This document shows, piece by piece, positions 12,401-23,000 of a DNA stretch of 64,000 nt. The number at the start of each line of letters is the position of its first letter. Within the stretch, counting starts at the first letter, position 1. The notes beneath the pieces were generated by a model. It did not search any database, was not told where the DNA came from, and saw only the letters and a program-made list of their open reading frames with translations. Both the position numbers and the translations under genes were made by a program. The stretch is from Membranipora membranacea (taxonomy: Eukaryota > Bryozoa > Gymnolaemata > Cheilostomatida > Membraniporidae): positions 27,652,001-27,716,000 of the forward strand of contig OU612068.1 in the NCBI GenBank assembly GCA_914767715.1, written 5' to 3'.

Positions 12401-15400
12401 AGGGGAGAATACTTCATAAAATACTGACATCACAGACCAGATGACAACAATGATCCATATTACACATGTGTGGCTGCATCATCTAAATACTAAATATATG
12501 CACATGTTTCACACCTACAATCTTGACAGTGGGATAGTAGATTAATCACTCTACCTGATCAGGGGATGAGATTGACAAACTGCTATCTGAGCGACTTCCT
12601 TCCAACTTACTACTACAAAATATATTACATTATGGATTAAAGGAAAGTGAAGAACCAGGACTACATTCAGCGCCATTGATAATAGTCACATATATACAGT
12701 ACTATAATAGTCACATATATACAGTACTATAACCTTGATAATAGTCACATATATACAGTACTATAACCTTGATAATAGTCACATATATACAGTACTATAA
12801 CCTTGATAATAGTCACATATATACAGTACTATAACCTTGATAATAGTCACATATATACAGTACTATAACCTTGATAATAGTCACATATATACAGTACTAT
12901 AACCTTGCTCTATTTGATTATTTTGTTTTTCTTTCCAGATTTAAAGTACTAAGGGCTGAGAACACGGCCGTGGTTCACAGCTTACCTCTCTGACAGCTTT
13001 TAAATCTAATATTTCTAACATCTGTATTACTCCATATAATATACAGCGAATCTACATGGTTAGCACATCTATAGGATCGATTCTTCTTGTCTTCTTAGAA
13101 AATTGGAATTATCACTTTCCATGAAAAGTGATATTTTCAATTTTCTCAGTCAACAATAATGATTAAAAAATGTATCATTTTTTGCAATTATGAGTGGGTT
13201 GCAAACTTGATAATGATACCACTGAGTACCGAGAGTGTTTGTACAGAAAGAGTTGCCCAATTTTACCACAAAAGGACATAGCCTTGATCGGAAATATGAC
13301 GCAATGGAAGCTGCCTACACACCTTTTAGTAATAACAAATTTTACAGGAGGCATACAATAAACAATGATAACTAATACTACACAGGGAGCAATTAGTCTC
13401 AACATGCCATTATGGTGTGATCGTGTTGCTAAATCAATCCAAAACATGCCTACGACAAAGTGTATTGAAGGAAATCTATTGAATTTACAATAAAGTTTTT
13501 ATATAAATATTGAAAGGGTCGGCAACAGTACAATATGCATTGAGCAGTCACATCTTGCACCACACTATAGTCCCATATATTCACTACGTCAGCCAAATTT
13601 AGTTGCACTCAGTAACATTATTGTAACTTCTATGATAACAGGTGCTCTTAGCGGAATCTAATGGGACTTTGTCGGGACATTTACAATGCTTGTGATACAA
13701 CATACTTATTGTTAACGGATAGGCAATAACAGTTTAAGTATTGGTTTGAGAGCAAAGTGAACTCCCCTTGACTTGATCAGAGCTTAGAGATAGCAAAACA
13801 TGACATATCAACAGATCAATAAATCTCAGTTTGTTGCCTCTGGACTTTCTACTGCTACTGTAGAGTTCAAGACTGATAAAACATTCTCTGTGTTAATTGA
13901 TTTCTTGTTACCTGCGCAGATACCAGATTACCTGCCTAGATAAGGTTCTTAGCCTTTTGTATGCACGCACAAAATATGAGACAAAAGGGAAGACAGATTT
14001 TTTTCAGAGAGAATCTTCATTTGCACACGCCCATTTGGAAAACATGAAATTTGAAAATCAACAGTCATGAAATGACCAATTGGAGCAGAAACTCCGATAG
14101 CCCTGGTGTGCAGAACAACACAGACCACTACACAACATGCAGTAACAGATATAACCAAACTTTGGAAAAGAAACAGTTGGAATTTGCCATGACCGATCTG
14201 TGTCATAAAAATTTACAAAGTTAAAAGTTTTTTCGAAGTTTCCAGAAACAACAAAATGACAGAAAAGTAGGATGCCAAGTCACTAAAGTCAAAGGAAACT
14301 GCAGTCAATTCACAGAGAATGTTACAGTCCGATGGGAAGTGCAGTAAGGAGCAAAGATTTACCTATGTACATAGAATAGTGTATCGCTTACACTGCTGTG
14401 TCTCCTAATAATATACCAGACTCGTATTGAATTATCACCGATATCCAACATCTAAAATTTCTGACTTGTCCAAATCGATGTTTAACTCAAACATTGTTAA
14501 GGTGCAGGACAATGGACATTGTGTTTACATGGAGTACATCAGAACAAATGAGAAGCACAAAATCAGAAACACTCACTGGGGTTGCGAACACAAACCAACG
14601 CAAGTTTAAAGTAAAAAAGGAATTAAATCCCATGCGCTGTAATAAATATTACATCTCTTCTTGTATAGTAAGTGAGAGTGGATGATGGCTCGTTGATTTT
14701 GCTAAGTACATCTTTAACCTAGAGCCCTATGTTAGTTAAGCTCCGGTTTAAACATGAACATTCAAAAATTCAGTGAATATCGTAACACTCTGTCCCAAGG
14801 GAAGCCTGGTCATGTTGCAAAATAACCTCCACTACCAGCAACACAGCCACCACCCACTCTGACTCGATCACCAAACTACAGCATGTAAATAATATGGTCT
14901 GGAAATAGGTTATGCCTTGCCAGGGAGAAAGCGGAATATTTACAATAATATGTTTGTCAAGGATTTGAGATAATAATCGCTTCTGTAGCTTAATTGCAGT
15001 AAAAATATCATATGCAAACATTGTGAGATATTTTTAGTTCTCATTGAATGCTTATTTGCCATGTTGCTAAGCTGCAAGTAAATGAAGACTTGATAATGAA
15101 GAAAATGACACACTATAAGAGGACAAATCTGGGAGGATTTTCAGCACACATAGAAACCGTACCTAGGTGAATACCTGGGACTAGAACTTTGATGTCGTTG
15201 TCGATCCCCATCTTCATAATCATTGTTTGAATTAGGCAAAGTTGGGAGAGATCTATGAAATGAACAAGATAAAATCATGTTATCCTAATAAATAATCTAA
15301 AAGCAAAAAACAATAATGCTAAATAAACAAACAAAAACGCCTATTGAGAAATCATTGTCCGCTTAACATGGGGTGTTTCACATATTTGGCAACAACATAC

Positions 15401-17937
15401 CTTTTATTGTTGGAAGAATATTGATTTGGTAAATTTCTAGACTGGTCCTTGATTGTGACCTTTTTCAATGATGACTTCAGGGAACGGCTGAAATTAAAGT
15501 TTTAAAGATTACAGTTATTTATAATCGAAAGTCGGATTTGCAATGCATAATGAAAATTTAATTGCTTGACAGGCATTATTCAGAATTCATTGCACGCATA
15601 TTCTTAGAAAACCAAATTGATCTTATTACCTCTTTCTAGAAAAGATTACATAAACATTTAAAATAATTGTTTTCATTCATACAGAGCCTCGTATAAACAG
15701 GGCTCTACAAACAAGTCGAAGGGAAAGCAAACTTGACTTGATCTAAACAACAAAGTCAGCGCTAAAAAAAACAAATGGAAACATGAGATTTAATAATCAG
15801 ACTGTAGTTCTAACTGATATTTAGATTGCTCTTGTGCTTAAACTTGGGTTTTATATCAAGCTTTGGCCCTGTGCAATACACCCACTGAGGCTCAATAAAT
15901 GTACCAGACAATCCAGATATGAGTTACACATATCAGATTGGAAGAGCGCAACTTCTGGCTGATTGTGAGGCTATGTTTTGCGTTTGCACTGTGAAACCAG
16001 ATTTCTTTTTCTGTTAATATATTTTTATGTCGAATAAAAAACATGCATATTTGTTAATGTGTTTAAGTTTTCCACCAAGGTGTTCGCTATCAAAGCATAC
16101 TTAGTCATACTTACTCTCCGTTGGATGTTTTGAGCATAGACTTGAGCAATCCGTCCGGCATTGACTTAGACATTGAGTTAGTGAGACTATCTCTGTCCTC
16201 ATCACTGCTCAGCTTATAATCACCAGATAAGAATCTCTGCTCATCTGATGTGAGCGCTTTGTCGCTGTGTCGTCTCTGACCGTTTGGTGATCCATCATCT
16301 GGAGGATGGAGAGAGTTCTGAGATGACGGCCTTGAGTTGGGTTTCACCTGTAAAATCAAATATTAACTGTAAATGTGTTGTTATAATCACAGAGGTACTA
16401 TTCATATGCCTGATATTTGCTGACACAAATATATACACAATTCTATCATACACATATGTTGTCATTATTGCGCTCTCAGATGCAACCAAGGCCTATTCTT
16501 GTTTCCAGTCAGCTGAAATTTTTGGGTAATGCTAGAATGCTAGACGACCACTTAGTTCTCTAGCTTTCTTTACCTTTTTAACAACCTCTTCCCAGTAATT
16601 GACTTGTATATGTGTGGTATTGCGCTGCTCCTGTCCCGACAAAAAGTCAGGGAGATCATCCACCTAAAACATCATGAACACAGTGGAATTTAAACAACCA
16701 ATTTAGTTAGGGAGCTCAAAGTAACTCTAATGTGTTCCATTTATCTGCCTCAACCTTCACACACATAGTCTAGGTTGCAAAAAACATTTTTTTGTATCTG
16801 AAACCAACCTGAGCTGTTGAGGAAACATGTGGAATGAACAGAAAAAGAGAAAAAGTCCAGTTCTGTTTGAGCAGTAGCCAGTGTTATGAAAAGATTATGG
16901 TAGAGAATTCGTTGGTGCAGCCCATATTGCGTGCTAAGACACACTTTAGATACTTAGTTCAATCTTACCCATGGTGTTGCGAGACCTGTAGCAGGTGCTG
17001 TATGGGACAAGTCTCACTGTACTCATGTGGGCTCTACAGCACCAACAACAATGCTGTATATGCCTTGAGTGCTGTAAGACATGTCCCTTACAGCACCTGC
17101 CACAGGTTTCGCAACACCTGTCGCCAGCGCCAGATTTTTGTGCCCATTCTGAACAGCATAATTGTTTGTATCGATGTAATGAAATCGCAACATAAGAGTA
17201 GATAACCATAGGGCATAAGTATAGAAAAACACGTAGCATTCACTTCTTTGCCCTACTAAAACAGCATGCGTGTCACACCATTTTATAAGGGGAACATGGC
17301 AGCTAACGATTCTCCATCATTTGTTAATGCAGTGAAATGCCAACACACTGCTCGTACAACTGCTGCGATCAACAGTTGTGCCCTTGTGCGCGGGTCATCC
17401 ACGACCTCTTCTGAAAATTTCAAAGTCCCGACTATGCATACACTGCAGAATGTGCGCCTTAGGAGGTGCCAGACCATTGTTCCGAGTCGCCATCAGAGAG
17501 GAGAGGTGCATTGGAATCATGTAGTCACTAACTAAGCTCATATGAGCCCAATGCAACAGCAAAGTTTTAAGGATTCATAATACACTCTTTACTCTATTCA
17601 ACTCCAAGCTTTTGTACCAAATATGTCTGTTATTCTGAAACAAACTAGTTTGGTAATTATAACAATAGGAGAGATAGAGAGCACTTACCAATTCTATACC
17701 AAATAAATCCTCAAGCTTGACAGCAACAGTTATTGTAGATGGAGGATTCTCAGTCAAGAAGAGACACTCATCACTGAGCACTACATATTTGAAAGCTTTC
17801 TGCTCCTTTGCTGAGCATACAATGCAAGCTTCATATGCCCTCACTCTGTCATAAGTGTTCTCATCTAAATTCTTCTTCAAAAAGTTCTCAAATTTGCTGC
17901 TCTTTTTGGTAAGACTGTCACTCTCAAAGCGTGCCAT
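6459..17937 (-). CDS. C12orf56: C12orf56-like protein (DUF4551 family)
   Basis: Fourteen minus-strand exons with consistent phases: 17689-17937, 16574-16663, 16115-16347, 15401-15487, 15175-15252, 12555-12612, 12072-12185, 11726-11799, 10250-10391, 8708-8817, 8022-8223, 7498-7650, 6857-7038, 6459-6606. The product is about 639 residues, close to human C12orf56 (about 622). The start MARFESDSLTKK is followed by a PH-like segment (KYVVLSDECLFL ... VAVKLEDLFGIEL). A Ser/Asp-rich, probably disordered middle follows (exons 3-6), then a helical C-terminal half including YVEFTSASTSVLFELLVIA and a basic end before TAA at 6459-6461. The function of this family is not established. Exon 11's acceptor (after TTTGAG) and the NAGNAG acceptor at 12610-12614 of exon 6 are the weaker joins. 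Family assignment rests on order, length and recalled sequence only. Confidence 0.65.
9825..10210. mobile_element. piggyBac-like MITE with TTAA flanks
   Basis: The element is bounded by TTAA at 9821-9824 and 10211-10214. Its ends are imperfect inverted repeats starting GGTTATGATACCAACG on the left and GGTTATTATACCAACG on the right strand reversed. Similarity continues over more than 100 bp into each arm. At 386 bp with no open transposase frame it is non-autonomous. TTAA target duplication is the signature of piggyBac transposition. It sits about 36 bp past the exon 9 donor of the C12orf56-like gene. Confidence 0.7.
12676..12904. repeat. 34-bp minisatellite, about 7 copies
   Basis: The unit begins TTGATAATAGTCACATATAT and ends CAGTACTATAACC. 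It is repeated almost without change, with the first junction shortened. It lies in intron 5 of the C12orf56-like gene, just 5' (in gene sense) of exon 6. Confidence 0.9.
16973..17118. repeat. imperfect hairpin element
   Basis: The left arm GGTGTTGCGAGACCTGTAGC and the reversed right arm GGTGTTGCGAAACCTGTGGC match over about 42 bp with few mismatches, around a spacer of about 65 bp. It lies in intron 1 of the C12orf56-like gene. No target duplication is obvious. Confidence 0.6.
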
Positions 17938-19051
17938 GTGTTATCAGTTTTGTAAGCATATGTCAGCTGACATATCAGGAGGTGTTCAACAGTACTTATT
18001 ATCTGAATGCACTTAATTGTTCCCTGCAAACAGGGTCTTCTTCAATACACAGACTATAAACATTCTTTTCATTGTTGGAGCATTCTGGTATCATGGCTAC
18101 TTATAAACAAAATAAGTATCCGGTGACGTCACAATGAAAACCCACTGAGAAAGTGGCTGGATGGGGTTGCTAAAGTTAGAATTAAAATATTTTAATTAAG
18201 ATAAGATTGAGATTTTTACGTAACATTTCACATAGAATTACTGTTGTACATTCACATCTTACACTGCTCAAAATTTAATTTATTTTGTTACATTTACTCA
18301 ATGAACTCCCTCTTCATTGGTTTACTCCTTGGTGCTAGCTATAACATAATAATGCATACTTGCCAACCTGTACACATAAAGCGTTTATGAACGCTTATTT
18401 GACACTAATTGAGTTTTAAAAGCTAAACGCTAGCTGTACGCATTTATGGTTTTTCAAACACCTGTCCTGTTCATCTAATTAGGTAATCAAAAACGCATCT
18501 TTAGTGTTTGCTTCAGTTTACTTGTATAATCTTGTCATTGTTGATTGATAGTCTAAACAATGAGTAACGCATTGGTCTAAAACCAAGGAGTTTCTGTACC
18601 TCCCTGCTAAAACTCTGGTCTTGCCTTCAGAAAACAATTGCGTTGATTTTATATGGACTTTTTACCTGTCCTGTTCAAGTCTTAATTGAGTCAACTTACA
18701 ACTTTTATTTAATGAGAGTAACAAAGTTGCCCACCTCCTTGTTGGGGTGGGATAACTGGGATCTCCTGCCCCAGTGTTTCAAGGGCAACCAGGGATTCAA
18801 ATAGCCTGACTTCTCATTGATTATCATAGGGAATTACGCATAGGGAAAAGGACAAGTATTGAGCGATTTGCATTGCTAAGCTACCAAGGACTATGTTCTG
18901 TGATAAAAGCCCTTTTTGCGCGTAGCGGGAAAAATTTTTTGGGTCAATTTCTGGTCATTTAAGGCACCCTGGAGTTTGTAAGCATTCTCAAGCATTTTGC
19001 AAATTTTTGTAAGCATTTTGGAAAAATTAGGTTGGCAAGTCTGAATAATGT

Positions 19052-19087
19052 TAACCTGTCTTGACAACAAAGCTTGTCAAGACAGGC
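19052..19087. repeat. hairpin, CCTGTCTTGACAA family
   Basis: CCTGTCTTGACAA and TTGTCAAGACAGG flank a 6-bp loop. A degraded relative (CTTGACAAAGCTTGCCAAGA) lies at about 35855-35878, so the structure is repeated in this genome. Confidence 0.5.
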
Positions 19088-19195
19088 TAGGATTTTGATC
19101 CTCTTCTCTCCAATGCTCTCATCCTGAATGCTATAAAATGTCAAATTCAGTATCACTATTAGTCACTAGTGAGTGTGAACTGGACACTGGTCAAA

Positions 19196-19228
19196 CCAAT
19201 GAACTAACTAAAGGTTTAGTTCATTGGT
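19196..19228. repeat. small hairpin
   Basis: CCAATGAACTAA and TTAGTTCATTGG form a 12-bp stem around a short loop. Confidence 0.5.
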
Positions 19229-19417
19229 CAAACACACAAAGACAGTCACTCACTTCTCAGTGACAGACAGTCACAGCAGTGACAACAATCGATGCTAGCT
19301 CAGTCAGACCACCAAGTTAGAAATTCAAGCCAAGGTCTTGGAAGTATTACAGTAGCTCTCATGAATTTCAATGTAAGCCCCAGGGCTAGAGAGTCGGGCA
19401 TGTGATGGATTCTCATC

Positions 19418-19760
19418 ACAGACAGCAGGTCACTGACAGTTGATTTGATGAGTTGCAGCCTTGTGTGTGTGTGGTTTGTGTTTGTTGTGGTGAAGATTGC
19501 ATGAACCAAGTTATCGCGGCTGTGGAGCTTCTGTACCCGCCAATTACGTTGCTCAGATGAGTCACTTCTCTCTCATTGGTCAGAATATGACCAATGAGAG
19601 AGAAATGACACATCTGAGCAACGTAATTGGCGGGTACAGAAGCTCCACAGCCGCGATAACTAGGTTCATGCAAGCTTCCCATCTTCACCACAACAAACAC
19701 AAACCAGACACACACAAGGCTGCAACTCATCAAATCAACTGTCAGTGACCTGCTGTCTGT
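19418..19760. mobile_element. foldback (long inverted repeat) element
   Basis: Two arms of about 165 bp are nearly perfect reverse complements meeting at about 19585. The outer ends are ACAGACAGCAGGTCACTGAC and its complement; the centre is CTCATTGGTCA / TGACCAATGAG. No protein is encoded; both strands show mirror open frames because of the palindrome. It could be a foldback transposon or MITE inserted in the promoter region shared by two genes. Confidence 0.75.
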
Positions 19761-20043
19761 GTTCTCATGCCTTTTGTGCGTATGTATAGAAATGTAATGG
19801 CATCTTGGCTGTAGCTCTACTGTATGTGTGGCTGCAACTCCCGGTGACAATGATGAGTGCACCATATCCTTTGCATTATGGGTCAATCTTCCAGGGCTGG
19901 AACACTTGGGTCACTTGACAACTGCCCCTTGACTCGCATGCTGCAGCAGGTTGATAGTTCGCATATATTTTTTCAGAGGATAACATCACTCCTACCCTTG
20001 AAATTACTTTGTTCTACTGTCACTGACTAGACAGGATCAAGTG

Positions 20044-23000
20044 ATGTTGCATGAGTTATTACTCGCACTGAATGGACATATTGGTGGCTTGTTCACACTC
20101 AGTGACTCCAAAATTAAGGTAAATTCGAAGCTTAAATTTATACATGAACTTACCATGCAGAATATGTTTTGTTTTGTTTTGTTCTATTACCAAACTTGAA
20201 AATATATATTAATGTACATAAAACTTTCCCTCCTCCGCAGAGGGTGGTCATTTTTGGTCTCATATCATTTGTTATTGTATGAGGCATCTGTCAGTATGTA
20301 TCTTCATGATTTTAAAGGTTCTCCCAGTAGCATTTTTACACCCCGGAGAGGAGGCACTTCTCAACAGGATCTGTGAACATGGCACTTATTATAAGCGATT
20401 TCAGGATTTCATCAACAATTATATCAACTTTAAAACAAATAAGGGTAGGTTGTTTTATCTTTTTTCAATCTTACATATCATTTTTTCACTTTAAAACCGT
20501 GATATCTGTTAAATCATTTTTTACTTTGGAATCCCCACAACTCTAATATATTGCTGCATAGAAAAGGTCGGCTTTGTACATAATATTGTTATTTTTGCTA
20601 TTCTCGGCCATGCCGCTTGGATATTGTTTTGTTTTATAAATCCTGTAACTGAAGTTAGACTAACAGGTTGAGTTCCCAAAATCTCGAAACCATTGTCCAT
20701 ATTTATATCTGATCACTCTGGGTTGATTATTTACTATAGACATAGCCCCGGGACTGTACATGAATGCATTCTGTTACACACTTCAAGATGATATCCTATC
20801 AGACTATGAGCAGGCTCTAGTTGAGCTGGAGGAAGAGATAATGATGGACACAGATATTCCACTAACTTATATACAATCTAAACTACAAGACTACACACTG
20901 CTCTTCCCTACTCTTATATTATTGCTAGAGGAAATTCAGAGAAGAAAGGTGATAATATATTTTGCTTTCCTTATTGACCAAATGGCCATGCCAAAGCCAG
21001 AGGCACACTTGGTATCCTTAATTCTCCCTTCCTATTGCTCAAACAGTCATAAAAGATTTCTAAATCAAATTTGCTAGGAGCTCTGAATACGATGTTGTGT
21101 TCATACTGATTTGTTCCATCATTTAGCTCTGTCCCCCTCATTAGCCAAGTCTTCAGACAAGACTAGCGAAGCAATGACATGCTACTGTGCTAGTGTATTG
21201 TATCTGCGGAAAGCATCAGAATAATTATTCCCCATCCTTATTACAGATGAGAGGTTGTCAGTTACTTGGTTTGGTAGAGAAGTATAGTACAACAGGGATA
21301 CCCACAGTACAAGCAACAATGACCAGGTATAATATGCTCTGATAACTACACTTTGACAATTTGTGTATTTGAAAGTTTTGTCAATTCCGTATATTATCCT
21401 GAGTGCTTCCACACTCCATCTTATTTATTTTCTAAACTCTACGCCTCTAACAATAATATTGTCCCCCTCTAGGGTTTCGGCAAGATTTATGATGTTAGTG
21501 CTGGGATGACTTCTTCTCTGGTGTTCTCTATGCATAAAACTATTCTTAAAGATTACACGATGGGGTAACAACTTTATTAGTAATTTGGAGTTATCTTCCT
21601 AATATCAAAGAGGTGACAACTTCATATATATCTTTGATTACATTATGTTATAGGTTCATATTCAATTTGCACAAAGTAATGTACAAACAGCTGTCATCTT
21701 GGCTCTTACATGGCATACTGATGGATCCATATTCAGAGTTCTTTGTTCACAAAGTAAAGAAAGTGAAGACATTAGCTTCAGTACCCAACAATCAGGACGA
21801 TGAGCTGGGTATAGGAGGAGTATCAGGTCAGCAGCTTCAGCAGATACAGGTCAGTTCACTTACTCTGTCATAGCAGCAACAGCAGCAGCTCAACCATATG
21901 CAGTGGTAGATCTATGATCTCAACTAAGTGATAAGGGGCCACAAAGTAGAACTTTTTAAGGAGTAGCAAACAAGTCTGACACCATTTCTACTACACAACA
22001 CAATGTTGTTATGTCACCCGAAGTTACGTGTCACAGTGCTTCAATGCTAATGATCTATAATGTGTCCTGTCTATGTTCAATGTTAAGTCTATAGTAACGA
22101 TTCACTACTATCCTGATGATTTCAGAATGCTGGGGCAGAAATATTACCAAAAGACTCAGTCTGTTTTGAACAGTTCAGTCTTAGAGGTGACATGTTACCC
22201 TCATATATGCCAACCAGAATCCTCCACAAGATAGTCTTCATAGGTGAATCTGTGGACATGTTTGAGAATAATGACAAACTGGATGTTAAAAGTAAGTGGC
22301 GATTAACAGCAGTATCTGTTTGTACACATGAGGAGCATGAGTTGTCAAGTTGGGAGATCAGAGTATGCACACCTCAACATGTAAACTTCATGTTTGAATG
22401 AGCATAAAATAAAGAGAGCATCTTTCCTTGGAGTCGTCTACTTATTGTCGCACTTGCAGAGAGTTGTGCTGACATTTTCATACAAATAATCAGGCTGCAA
22501 CTTATTAATTACACCCTGACATGGCTGTACCGATGACATTAAATAAATAACTTCATATACATATTGTCATGTGGATCATTTCTGCTCAATTTTATGTAGA
22601 GTCAATTTTGAAACATAAAGCGATGGACTACTCCAAAGACCTGTATAATTTATCACAAGCTGATACATTTCAGATGGTAGATTTTGAGAATGTGATTGAT
22701 GTTATCAGAACTTGTGTAACTGAGGTAATATACTTGTCTGTCTGTCTCCAAGTGTTTCTTAACTCGGTTCATTTTATTTGAAAAACAGAAAGCTTTAATC
22801 ACATAGCAACGCTATACATAAACCCAGATATAGCATTCTGTTTACATCAAATCCCTAAAAATGCGCAAAAGAATCATTGATTTTAATCTCGCTTGTCTTA
22901 CACTGCTACCCTAGAGGAGTAAGTATTAGCAAGAGTAAAGTTACCCAGTTTAAGGGTGATTCAATGGTAACACCAACTGCTAATCTTTTTGCTAGCTAAG

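Larger units (their letters stand above)
17938..20043. other. head-to-head spacer between C12orf56-like gene and TUBGCP4
   Basis: About 2.1 kb holding two divergent promoters and several repeats: an AATGAACTCCCTCTTC word at 18300, a TGTCTTGACAA hairpin near 19052-19087, a hairpin at 19196-19228 and the foldback element at 19418-19760. No coding exon is supported; open frames over the foldback element are by-products of its palindrome. Confidence 0.6.

Noticed and set aside
16834-17239. Cys-rich frames on both strands (CCETCSRCC-like)
   Set aside because: They arise from the imperfect hairpin at 16973-17118 read on both strands within an intron.
19416-19886. 156-codon minus-strand frame and an 83-codon plus-strand mirror frame
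   Set aside because: Both run across the palindromic foldback element, which gives near-identical peptides on both strands; no start, splice or family support.
21474-21560. Possible extra TUBGCP4 exon after CTCTAG at 21474
   Set aside because: The frame hits a stop after about 12 codons; joining 21326 directly to 21654 keeps phase and restores the family sequence.
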